This document shows, one piece after another, positions 54,388 to 63,279 of a stretch of DNA of 64,000 bases. The notes under the pieces were generated by a model. That model had not been told where the DNA came from. It ran no database searches and was given only the letters and a program-made list of their open reading frames with translations. Location: NCBI GenBank assembly GCA_009780825.1, contig WQZH01000001.1:248001-312000 (forward strand). Direction: 5' to 3'. Source of the DNA: Desulfobulbus sp. (GTDB lineage: Bacteria > Desulfobacterota > Desulfobulbia > Desulfobulbales > Desulfobulbaceae). The position numbers and the translations under genes are program-made. Every line of letters begins with the position of its first letter. Within the stretch, counting starts at the first letter, position 1.

Positions 54388-56874
54388 TCAACCCTCCTGG
54401 GAGGATGACGAAGAGCTCTTTGCAGCCTCTTGCGCTCGCCTCTTTTTCTCCCGGGGCGGGAACTCAAAACTCAGCTTGCCCTTGGCATCAAGGAGCAGGA
54501 AGGCGTCAAACGGCTTTTTCTTTTTAGAGATGAAGCCGCTGATCAATCCGGTGCGGCCGGTGGTCAGCAACTGGCTGACTTGCTCCCGGTCCAGCCGACG
54601 GCCGAGAATGATTTTCGATATCCGCAGACCATGCTTCTGATCCCCTTCCAGGGCTGATTCCGAGAAAAAACCCACCGGCGTCTCGAAGACCCTGGTCCGG
54701 TCAATGGGCGACTCGCCCAGCGGTTCATGGCTGCGGATCTCGTCGAGTTCGAATTCTCCGGAGTCAGCGAAAATAAACTCGACCTTGGAATGAACAATAT
54801 GCACCGAAGCGGTAAAGGGCTTGCCTTTTTTCGAGCGGAAATCGTCAAACGGTCCCAAGGTGTCTCCCTTGATCAGGGCAACAATCTCCTCCTCGATCAT
54901 CACCCGGCCACCAAGCACTTTGCGAACAATCAGCTTCTTGTCTTCCGACTCATAGGCCGAGGCGGTCTCGTAAAAGCTGACCCCGTCGACCGGGGAGAAG
55001 GAGGCCGCCTTCCGTTCGTCGCTGCCGCCCCGCCTGACCTTTTCCACGATGGCCCCGGTCATGACCCGGATCTCGCGCATGAACTGCGGCCTGGTCATGG
55101 CGCCCTTTAAGATCTGATTGAGCTTGTACTCCCACTCGCCGGTCAGCTCGGGCGACGCCAGGACATCGATCTGCCGTGCTTCCAGCAAGCTCAGCAATTC
55201 AAAGGCCTTGCCGGTGGGGACAAGTTCTCGCTGTTCACGGATGACGTATTTCTCGTTGATCAGCTTTTCTATGATCGCCGCTCTGGTGGCCGGAGTCCCC
55301 AAACCCCGTTCTTTCATGGCCTCGGCCAACCCCTCGTCGTCGATCAGTTTGCCCGAATTTTCCATGGCCGAGAGCAAGGTGGCCTCGGTAAATCTGGGAG
55401 GGGGTTTGGTCTGGTGCTCCTGTCGGTCGATCTCCTCGCAGCAGATCGGTGTCTCGGCCGGCAGGGCCTGCAATTCCTTGTCCCCATCCTCCTCGCTGCC
55501 TGCCCCGTAAATCGCCCGCCAACCCGGCTCCACCAGAATCTTGCCCTCGGTGAGGAAGCTCTCGCCCTCGACCAGCGACAATCGCCGGGTGTTCTGATAG
55601 ATCGCAGGGGGAAAAAAAGCAGCCAGAAACCGCTGCACGATCATCTGGTAGATCTTCTGTTCCGGTTCGGACAGGGTCTTAGGCAGGCTGGTGGTGGGAA
55701 TGATGGCGAAATGGTCCGATACCTTTTTGTTGTTGAAGATCCGTTTGTCGTTCTTCAGATATTTCTTTGTCAGGGCCAGGGCGGCAAACCGGCCGAACTG
55801 CCACTCCTTCTGCCGGGTCATCACCTGTTCGACCGTGGCCAGGTAATCCTCGGGCAGACAACGGCTGTCGGTCCGGGGATAGGTGATCAACTTGTGCCGC
55901 TCATACAGGGCCTGGGCCAGGGCCAGCGTATTCTTGGCGGAAAAACCGAAACGGCTGTTGGCTTCGCGCTGCAACAGGGTGAGATCATAGAGCGGCGGCG
56001 CTCCCTTGGTCGACTGCTTGCTCGTTTCCTCCACCGTGACCAGCCGGCCGGCACAGCGGAGGGTGATGGCCTTGGCCTGTTCCTCATCCCAGATACGATT
56101 ACGGCGGCCTTGAGCCTGGTCGTCACCCTTGGCAAAGTCGGGGTCGATCCAGATCCCCTCGTAGACGACCGCGCCGCAGCCGAAACGAGCGTGCAGCTCC
56201 CAGTAGGTCTGGGGCACGAATTCGTGTCGCTGTATCTCCCGTTTGACCAGCAGCGACAGCGTCGGGGTCTGCACCCGTCCGCAGGGGGTCTTGCGGAACC
56301 CGCCGAACCGGGAATTGTAGCAGGTCAATGCCCGGGTGGCATTGATGCCGATCAGCCAGTCGGCCTCGGAACGGCACAGGGCGGTGTCCTCAAGCGGCCG
56401 CATCTCGCTGTCATCCCTGAGACGGCCCAGTCCGTCGCGGATAGCCTCAAGGGTCATGGACTGCAACCACAACCGCTTGATCGGCTTACGCTCCACCGAA
56501 CTGTTCGCCGCCTGCCTGAGGATGTATTTGAAGATCAGCTCGCCCTCGCGACCGGCATCGCAGCCGTTGACGATCACCTCCACATCCTTGCGTCGGATCA
56601 GCTTGGTCAGGGCATTGAACTGGGCCTTGGTCTCGGGCAGCACCGTCAGAGGGAATGATTCGGGCAGGATGGGCAGGTTGTCGAGCGTCCATTTGTGCAA
56701 CTCCGGATCGATCTCCTCGGGATAGGCAATGGAGACCAGATGACCAATGGCAAATGAGACGATGTGGTCATCGCTTTCGAAATGGGTCTTGGCCCTGGCG
56801 AATTTCCCGGGGAGGGCCTTGACGATGTCGGTGGCAACGCTCGGTTTTTCGGCGATAATCAGTGTTTTTCCCAT
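54388..56874 (-). CDS. topB: DNA topoisomerase III with C-terminal repeats
   Basis: Type IA topoisomerase. The TOPRIM domain starts KTLIIAEKPSVATDI and has NGCDAGREGELIF; the gate domain has GRVQTPTLSLLV, and the catalytic Tyr lies in LITYPRTDSRCLPED. After the core (about residue 600) there are two topoisomerase C-terminal (Toprim_Crpt-like) repeats, with GPFDDFRSKKGKPFTASV and GLISGFISKKKKPFDAFL as matching stretches. The protein ends in Lys and Ser-rich low complexity. Length 828 aa is longer than E. coli TopB (653). ATG 56874 fits MGKTLIIAEKP; ribosome site is weak. Follows the hydrolase gene by 16 bp. Confidence 0.93.
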   Translation of the reverse strand: MGKTLIIAEKPSVATDIVKALPGKFARAKTHFESDDHIVSFAIGHLVSIAYPEEIDPELHKWTLDNLPILPESFPLTVLPETKAQFNALTKLIRRKDVEVIVNGCDAGREGELIFKYILRQAANSSVERKPIKRLWLQSMTLEAIRDGLGRLRDDSEMRPLEDTALCRSEADWLIGINATRALTCYNSRFGGFRKTPCGRVQTPTLSLLVKREIQRHEFVPQTYWELHARFGCGAVVYEGIWIDPDFAKGDDQAQGRRNRIWDEEQAKAITLRCAGRLVTVEETSKQSTKGAPPLYDLTLLQREANSRFGFSAKNTLALAQALYERHKLITYPRTDSRCLPEDYLATVEQVMTRQKEWQFGRFAALALTKKYLKNDKRIFNNKKVSDHFAIIPTTSLPKTLSEPEQKIYQMIVQRFLAAFFPPAIYQNTRRLSLVEGESFLTEGKILVEPGWRAIYGAGSEEDGDKELQALPAETPICCEEIDRQEHQTKPPPRFTEATLLSAMENSGKLIDDEGLAEAMKERGLGTPATRAAIIEKLINEKYVIREQRELVPTGKAFELLSLLEARQIDVLASPELTGEWEYKLNQILKGAMTRPQFMREIRVMTGAIVEKVRRGGSDERKAASFSPVDGVSFYETASAYESEDKKLIVRKVLGGRVMIEEEIVALIKGDTLGPFDDFRSKKGKPFTASVHIVHSKVEFIFADSGEFELDEIRSHEPLGESPIDRTRVFETPVGFFSESALEGDQKHGLRISKIILGRRLDREQVSQLLTTGRTGLISGFISKKKKPFDAFLLLDAKGKLSFEFPPREKKRRAQEAAKSSSSSSQEG

Positions 56875-56890
56875 GGAGCGGGTGATATCC

Positions 56891-57496
56891 TTAAAGAAGC
56901 AGGGCGGTGAAGAAGGTGCGAAGACTGGCGTGCCATCGTTCCGGCTGAGCCAGATAACAGGGGTGCGGGGCCCCGGGATACATTTCCCGGCGGACATTCT
57001 GCAAGCCATTCAGGAGGATCTCGCTGTTGGCCAGCGGCGAAACCTGATCTTCGCCACCCCAGACAACAAGACTCGGGACGGTGATAGTGGTCAGATGAGC
57101 CCGGTTTTCCTCCACGCCCACAGCCCCTGCCAGGACCAACCCGGCCACCCGATCGGGATGGGCGATGGCGAATTCGAGGGCGATGCGTCCACCCATGGAA
57201 GGACCGACGAGAACCGCCCGAGGGACTCCTTGCCGGTCAAGAAAACGTACCAGCGCTTCAACCGGTTGCACGGTGCTCGCCGGGCTCTTGCCAAAACCGG
57301 GCATATCCACAGCCAACACCCGCAAGCCTAACTCGGCCAGCACCTCCAGCGTACCCAGCTCCCGCCAAGTTGCCGCCTGAAACTTCATCCCATGCAGCAA
57401 GACGGCGGCCATGCCCTCTGGCTGGCCGCATTCGAGGCAATGGAGCCCCCATCCGGAGCAATCAACTCTTTTTTCCGTTACATTAAACAGTTCCAT
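56891..57496 (-). CDS. Alpha/beta-fold hydrolase (short form)
   Basis: Alpha/beta hydrolase with the oxyanion region VLLHGMKFQAATW, LGLRVLAVDMPGFGKSP, the nucleophile elbow GPSMGGRIALE, the acid in VWGGEDQVSP and the His near YPGAPHPCYL. Length 201 aa is short (family about 250-280) and lacks the usual lid domain. Substrate unknown. ATG 57496 is used; an upstream TTG is the alternative. It is the first gene before topB on the minus strand. Confidence 0.82.
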   Translation of the reverse strand: MELFNVTEKRVDCSGWGLHCLECGQPEGMAAVLLHGMKFQAATWRELGTLEVLAELGLRVLAVDMPGFGKSPASTVQPVEALVRFLDRQGVPRAVLVGPSMGGRIALEFAIAHPDRVAGLVLAGAVGVEENRAHLTTITVPSLVVWGGEDQVSPLANSEILLNGLQNVRREMYPGAPHPCYLAQPERWHASLRTFFTALLL

Positions 57497-57590
57497 ATCC
57501 GGCAACAGGTATCTTTCTTCTTTGAAACTGTCGCACGAAGCCCCCCTTATTCTTCGAGCAGTAGGCAGGATTCAGGCGACGGGCGCATGG

Positions 57591-59204
57591 TCACCGCGCG
57601 GTGCCGCCGTCAACCGCCCGCAGTTCGGCCTCGATCCGGGCCAGATTCTTCTGCACCTTGTCGGTCAAACCCGACTGAGGGTATTTCACCAGAATGCTTT
57701 GCAGCAAATCGCGCGAGGTCAGCAGCAGTTTACGTTTTTCATCGGAATCACGGCTGTTGCTGGCGCGGACAAACAGCTCGGCGGCCTTCTGGCGTAAATC
57801 CTGAGCCGCGAGCTTGGACGCCTCTTCAAGCTGAGGACGGGCCTTGGCCTCGTAAGATGTCCTTTGCAGCCGATTGAACCGCTCAATCGCCTTGTCGTAC
57901 TCCTTGGTCTGGAGATAGGCCATTCCCCGGTCGTAATCCGCCTGCAGGGTTGCCTCGCCCCCTATTGTTATGGTGCCGCCGCCAATGACAACACCGGTAT
58001 CCGTCCTGGCCGAGCCACCAACCGACGGCCCTGTTCCGGGAAGCTGGTTTTGCGGCATGCCCCGCTCGCCCGCCTGCACCTCAACCCGCGCGATCTCCTG
58101 GTTTATAAGATTATCAGCCTGTTGTTTCGCATTTCTCTTAATAAGATTCACATTAGGCGCCAGCAGCGAGGCCGGGTAGGCGCGCAGGAATTTATCCGCC
58201 CGCTCAATCACGTTATAGCTGTCTCGTTTGGGCACATAGGCCAGATAATTTTTGAGCAGGGCGCTGTATTCCTGCATTTCGACCGGCGGGATAGGGCTCG
58301 TCGGCATCAGGGCGGCGAGCTGTAATCCGGCCCATTCGTCCCGATGGGCCTCCTTTTCGATGGAGAGCCGGACCAGTTCCTCATAATTTTTCCGCGCCTC
58401 ATCGTACGCTTCCATGCCGAAATCCAGATCGGATACGCTTTGCAGCAGCCGGAACCGCAACTCGTCCTGCCCTTGCTGCTGCCGCATCCGGCCAAGCAGT
58501 TCACTCAACACCTTGAACGCCTCGGCCTCCTGACGATTCTTCAACAACGCCTGCCCATATTGAAAGGTCGTTTCAGCCCCAGGGGTCTGACCAGAAGCCG
58601 TCACAATCTGCCCGTACAGGTTGATGACCTGGCTGTAGTCGCCGCTGTCGAACGCAGCCTTGATCTGAGGATCAGGTGGAGCGGCGACCGAGGACTGGGC
58701 AGCGGCCTTCAGTTCGGCCAGGAATTTGCCGCACCCGCTCTCAAGATAGTCAATATCCTGCTGATTCAACTGCAACAAGGAATTGCCGGCAAGTAACTGA
58801 GCCGACTCAATCCGCGTTTCCTGTTGCAGCTGTTTTTGCAGCGCATTGTATTCGATCAGGATGTGCTGCAGATTGGAGCGGCATTCGTCGATCCTGTTCA
58901 ATTTCTCCTGCGGCAGGTTCATGGTCGCGGTTTTCCGTTCGACCTCATGCCACTCTTCCACCCGTTGCTCATAGGCACGAATGCGGCCGTTGATAGAACT
59001 CATCACCGGCATCAGCACGTCCCGCCGCACGACCTCGGTCTGAGGCTGCCCCGTTTTATCCTGCCGAATGGCGTTCTCCCGCCTGGCCCGGGTATCGGCA
59101 GGATCAATCATCCCGCTGTCAGACACGCATCCGGCAAGGAACATGCCTCCCAGACAGGAGACAAGCAGCAACAATTTATACGACGAAGAGATTGAGGGCA
59201 TCAT
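57591..59204 (-). CDS. Lipoprotein with TPR-like and coiled-coil regions
   Basis: Signal peptide and lipobox FLAGC (Cys about 25 from the M at 59204). A helical coiled-coil region (about 55-165, with Gln-rich LQKQLQQETRIESAQLL) precedes TPR-like helical hairpins (about 190-360: FDSGDYSQVINLYGQIV, YGQALLKNRQEAEAFKVL, MEAYDEARKNYEELVRLS). After a Gly/Thr-rich hinge (GGGTITIGGEATL) comes another TPR-like pair (YDRGMAYLQTKEYDKAIERFNRL). No enzymatic motif. This looks like an outer-membrane-anchored scaffold. It sits between the hydrolase and the long PBP. ATG at 59204 or 59201. Confidence 0.83.
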   Translation of the reverse strand: MMPSISSSYKLLLLVSCLGGMFLAGCVSDSGMIDPADTRARRENAIRQDKTGQPQTEVVRRDVLMPVMSSINGRIRAYEQRVEEWHEVERKTATMNLPQEKLNRIDECRSNLQHILIEYNALQKQLQQETRIESAQLLAGNSLLQLNQQDIDYLESGCGKFLAELKAAAQSSVAAPPDPQIKAAFDSGDYSQVINLYGQIVTASGQTPGAETTFQYGQALLKNRQEAEAFKVLSELLGRMRQQQGQDELRFRLLQSVSDLDFGMEAYDEARKNYEELVRLSIEKEAHRDEWAGLQLAALMPTSPIPPVEMQEYSALLKNYLAYVPKRDSYNVIERADKFLRAYPASLLAPNVNLIKRNAKQQADNLINQEIARVEVQAGERGMPQNQLPGTGPSVGGSARTDTGVVIGGGTITIGGEATLQADYDRGMAYLQTKEYDKAIERFNRLQRTSYEAKARPQLEEASKLAAQDLRQKAAELFVRASNSRDSDEKRKLLLTSRDLLQSILVKYPQSGLTDKVQKNLARIEAELRAVDGGTAR

Positions 59205-59343
59205 GGGTGTTGTCCGTTGAAGGAAGGTCGTAAATGATCCTGTCGCATCGTTGAAAAAAGCAGCGCGGAGAATACGGCGGCAAGATAGCAAATAAGCCGA
59301 TGGCGAACAATCGCTTTCTCTATCCAAGTGAGAAAACATACTT

Positions 59344-59369
59344 CGGGGCAGTCGACTGGCACTGCCCCG
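59344..59369 (-). terminator. Hairpin terminator after the long PBP
   Basis: CGGGGCAGT and ACTGCCCCG form a perfect 9-bp stem over an 8-nt loop, starting 10 bp past the stop codon; a weak T-rich stretch follows. Confidence 0.55.
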
Positions 59370-59378
59370 ATAAGACGA

Positions 59379-62300
59379 TCAGCGGTTTTTCCAGTAGGGT
59401 ATGAACAGACGCTCGGGCTCGAATTTGCCGCTCGAACCCACCGCGCCAAAGCAAAGGCTGGCAGGCGGTCCGGGCGGCGTACTCTGGCGCAGACCGGCGG
59501 AACCAGTCATTGCTCCGCCCTGACGGGGATCCACCGGCATGAAGACCTGCCGCACGTCGGGATATTGCAGGGCCAGACCGTTGAAGGTCAGATCCACCGG
59601 GTCGAGCCGATCGGCGATTTTTTCCGTATCGAGGATGGCCTGGGCAATGGCGCTCCAAGCCGGGAGCGCACCCTGCGCGCCAGTGACCCGGAAGCCGCGC
59701 TGCGCCATGACGGCATTGTTGTCATAACCGGCATACACTCCCACCGTATAGCCTCCCTGCAGACTCAGCCCTGACTGATCCGGCGCCAGCACGGGGACAT
59801 AGCCGACAAAGGCCGCGTTGCGGTAATCATTGGCCGTACCGGTTTTGCCCATCAGCGGATACGACTGGTTCAGCTTGACCAGCATCTTGGCCCGGCCAGG
59901 ATCATCACTCTGGAGCCGGACATGCTCCACAGCATATCGGCCGGTTCCGTACGGGATGACGTTTTGCAGGATATTACCGACCGCAGCCGAACTCTTGGCA
60001 TCCAGCACCGGGGTCTTGTAGACTTGGCGGGAATAAACAACCACCCCATCCGGGGTCTCGATCCGGTCGATAATGGCGGCGCCATCGGGATCGACATGAC
60101 CATCCAGTTCAGATTGGGCCAAGGTCGGGGCATCGGCCGCATCATGACGGCTACCAGTGATCAAGGTCTCATAGGTGCGGGTGAGTTCGGACAACGACAC
60201 CACGTTGGAACCGAGCGCCATCGACAGGACCGGCTCGAATTTGCTGTTGATCCCGCATTCCTTGGCCAGTTGCACCAAATATTGCAGCCCGAGCATCACC
60301 CGAAAATCACGAACTTCTCCGAGCACGTCCAGGGAATAGAGCTTATCCGGGTTCAGTTTTTCCCGCTCGCTCCTGAGTTGCATGTTCACCTGCTGGATGG
60401 TCGTGGCCGAAATCTTCCCTTCGAGCTGGACCTGTTCCAGCCAAAAGGCATCAAACTGCCCCGGGGCGAGGGCAACCAGTCGATCAATCACCTCCTGGGT
60501 GCTCAGGGGTATCCAATTGGCGGGGAGATCCTGTCGCAGGGTGAAAATATACCGGCCATTCGTGTCCTGGACCAATCGGCCAGCGCCATCCGCTGTGGCC
60601 GGCATGACCGGAGCATCAAAAGCGTCTTGCGGATTGAGTGGACGCATCGATCCGCCAAGTGCCTGGCGGTAGGCCGTCAGGGCGGAAACCAGCGACCGCA
60701 ACTGTTGAAACTCATCGTATCGCATCTGGGTGAGCAGCGTATATTCCTCATCGCGATGCTCGAAGACGAAATCGGGTTGCAGGACCCGTACCGCGCTGCC
60801 AAAGGCGGCATAATCGGCGTATTGACGGGAGAGAAGAATGCCGAAATAATCCCGCATCCGCTCCCGGTAATGCTGATACTCCTCGCTTCTGCCGTCTTCA
60901 CCGATCCGCGGGGCCATGTCCACCTTGGCGGCCAGCTCGCGGATCATCGGCGACGTCAGGTGGTCTGTGAGGTGATAGAGCAGCCACACTGCGGCCACAT
61001 TTTCCGAGGTGACACCGGCCCAGCTCAAGGACACTTTGCCAAAAGGGCTCTCATGGTCAGGTTGAGGCGCATACGGACGGTTCATGAAGATAAACGTGTC
61101 CCGGGTATTGTTGAGCAGGTCCACCGGGCTCCAGCCCAACTGCAGAGCTGCCGCGAACAGAAAGGTTTTGAACGTCGACCCCATGAGTCGCTTGGCCGTG
61201 GTGGCCCGGTTGAAATTCAGATTGGACATGCCACCGCTCATGGCACGGATCGCGCCTTCCTGGAGAACAAACGCGGCTCCTTCAACCTGCGGATAGCGTT
61301 CCAGGTCAAGCAGCATTTTCCCGTGCTCATCTTTTTCCCGGACGCTGACATACACCTTGTCATCGGCCTTCAACTGTCGGATCAGGGCCTTTCGGTCCGC
61401 AGGGGTCGCAGTCTGGGCGCCGCGACTGAACCTGGCATAGGCGTCTGCCAACCGGCTCAGCCCAGTGGCATCAATGATCCCTTCGAAGCGGCCGTCGTTG
61501 CAATGTACGCGCACTTCCGTGGTATGGGTTTCGTCGATCTCCCTGATCGTTCCGAAAACGAAATTTCCCGGCAACCGCTCCTCGTCTCCCTGGTATTCCA
61601 TCGCCTTATATTCGGCCTGCACCATGGAGCGGTCATAGCCTCGCAGGCGCACGTCAAGTTGAGAGAGGTGGCGGCGTAGGCCATGGACTGTTCTCCGCTG
61701 CATTTCGGGATCAAGCGTGGTGATGATCCGGGCGCCGGAGGTCGCGATATTGGCAATGCCGTTCTGCTCGAGGATATCGGCGATGAACGGGATGCTGAGT
61801 CCTTCCCGGACCAGATCCATGGCCGTACTCTGGGCATAGGACATTCTTCCCTGCCTGAACACCAGGTCACCGATGTTCAGGCGGCTGTATTCCTCGTCAC
61901 TGAGCATGCCGTTTTTGCGCATCTGACCAAGCACGTAACGCACCCGTTCTTCGGTTCTCTGCCTGACTTCAGCGGTATTGGCCAAGTTCTGCCGCAGAAA
62001 CGGGTTGTAATAGTTGGGCCTTTTAACGCTTCCTGCAATGAAGGCGCATTCCAACAAGGTCAGGTCCTTGGGCTCCTTATCGAAAAAATAGCGGGCCGCC
62101 ACACCGAGTCCGTGGCCATTGCCGCTGACAAAAAACTGGTTGGCGTAAAATTCGAAAATCTTTTCTTTGCTGTACTTGTGTTCCAGACGCAAGGCGTACA
62201 GCAACTCCTTGATTTTAGCCTGAAGATCACGCGATTCCCGTTTGAACAGATTCTTTGCGGTCTGCTGCGTGATCGTACTGCCGCCTTGCACCACTTTGCC

Positions 62301-62660
62301 GGCCTTGAGGTTAACCAGCATCGCCCGGACAATCCCTGGGACATCGACCCCGAAATGGCTGAAAAACTGACTGTCCTCCGCTGCGGTCAACGCTTTGACA
62401 AAATACTTCGGGATTTCGTTGTAGGTGAGGTATTGCCGGTGGACATCCTCAAACAGCACCCCCAACTTGTCCTGGCCGTTTCGGTAATACACCGGGCTTT
62501 CCCTCGCGAGGATTTCGCTGATGGCCGACTCTTCGATCTCCGGCGCGGGCACCATGGCGACCAAATAATAGAGCCCGCCGACTCCCATCGCGGCGGCCAA
62601 CACAAAGAGCATCACAAAAAATATGCAACAATATTTCAACAATTTAAACATAAGTTCCAT
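59379..62660 (-). CDS. Long class A penicillin-binding protein with an inserted domain
   Basis: Bifunctional peptidoglycan synthase of about 1093 aa. Membrane helix at about 8-36. The GT51 domain has TAAEDSQFFSHFGVD, GGSTITQQTAKNLF and ECAFIAGSVKRP. An OB-like region (about 365-455) precedes the transpeptidase, with SxxK in MGSTFKTFLF (Ser about 495), SxN in TSENVAAVW (about 552) and KTG in GKTGTANDY (about 939). The SxN-to-KTG distance is nearly 390 residues, roughly 200 more than usual, because of an inserted, largely helical segment (about 567-790). All catalytic residues are present. ATG 62660 or 62651. It lies beside the TPR lipoprotein, a possible activator or partner. Confidence 0.9.
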   Translation of the reverse strand: MELMFKLLKYCCIFFVMLFVLAAAMGVGGLYYLVAMVPAPEIEESAISEILARESPVYYRNGQDKLGVLFEDVHRQYLTYNEIPKYFVKALTAAEDSQFFSHFGVDVPGIVRAMLVNLKAGKVVQGGSTITQQTAKNLFKRESRDLQAKIKELLYALRLEHKYSKEKIFEFYANQFFVSGNGHGLGVAARYFFDKEPKDLTLLECAFIAGSVKRPNYYNPFLRQNLANTAEVRQRTEERVRYVLGQMRKNGMLSDEEYSRLNIGDLVFRQGRMSYAQSTAMDLVREGLSIPFIADILEQNGIANIATSGARIITTLDPEMQRRTVHGLRRHLSQLDVRLRGYDRSMVQAEYKAMEYQGDEERLPGNFVFGTIREIDETHTTEVRVHCNDGRFEGIIDATGLSRLADAYARFSRGAQTATPADRKALIRQLKADDKVYVSVREKDEHGKMLLDLERYPQVEGAAFVLQEGAIRAMSGGMSNLNFNRATTAKRLMGSTFKTFLFAAALQLGWSPVDLLNNTRDTFIFMNRPYAPQPDHESPFGKVSLSWAGVTSENVAAVWLLYHLTDHLTSPMIRELAAKVDMAPRIGEDGRSEEYQHYRERMRDYFGILLSRQYADYAAFGSAVRVLQPDFVFEHRDEEYTLLTQMRYDEFQQLRSLVSALTAYRQALGGSMRPLNPQDAFDAPVMPATADGAGRLVQDTNGRYIFTLRQDLPANWIPLSTQEVIDRLVALAPGQFDAFWLEQVQLEGKISATTIQQVNMQLRSEREKLNPDKLYSLDVLGEVRDFRVMLGLQYLVQLAKECGINSKFEPVLSMALGSNVVSLSELTRTYETLITGSRHDAADAPTLAQSELDGHVDPDGAAIIDRIETPDGVVVYSRQVYKTPVLDAKSSAAVGNILQNVIPYGTGRYAVEHVRLQSDDPGRAKMLVKLNQSYPLMGKTGTANDYRNAAFVGYVPVLAPDQSGLSLQGGYTVGVYAGYDNNAVMAQRGFRVTGAQGALPAWSAIAQAILDTEKIADRLDPVDLTFNGLALQYPDVRQVFMPVDPRQGGAMTGSAGLRQSTPPGPPASLCFGAVGSSGKFEPERLFIPYWKNR

Positions 62661-63279
62661 GCGTTCCCAACAAAACGCCCACATGTTTCACGGCGGGCGA
62701 TCAAAACCACTCCATCACTCCAGCCGTCCGTTTCACAGGCCCTATTCGCACCACCAGCCGATTATTGATCATACAGCTTCCCATGCATGTGCTGCAGCCA
62801 ACGATGCGATGGAATTATTATCATGTTCAGCAAAAAAAAAAGCGTTTTTTTCTTTGTCGCCAAAAACAAACGATCCCCTGCCGCGAGAAAAAAACGAACA
62901 AACGACCGCGCCAGGACTGGCGGACAAGTAACTGTCCACGATATTCATCGGAAAAATTATTTATTTTATAATATAATCAAATAATTAAATGGGGAATAAC
63001 CTTGAGGCGGCCGCGAGGTCTTCTCCGACCTCGTCCCCCTGTTGTCCACCTGTACGAAAAATCGGAAAACATCACCCCCATGGTAAAAATTCAAAGAAAA
63101 AGTCGACTCTCCAGAAGAATAAAACAACGCAATCAGACACTTTTGCTTGTCATTCTTTTTGTTAAAAGTTAAAAAGGACTCACTATTTGCGCATATCTGT
63201 ATCTTCAGCGCCGCTTTGTTCGCAGAAAAACAATATTATTTCAATGCAATATAAGGTTGCACAAACCCGACTACTCCAT
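62661..63279. other. AT-rich divergent intergenic region
   Basis: 619 bp between the long PBP and the MltD-like gene. It has an A/T-only stretch near 62950-62990 with several TATAAT-like hexamers, suitable for a PBP promoter on the minus strand, and a small hairpin GAGGTC/GACCTC (63015-63032). No gene or RNA is supported. Confidence 0.45.
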
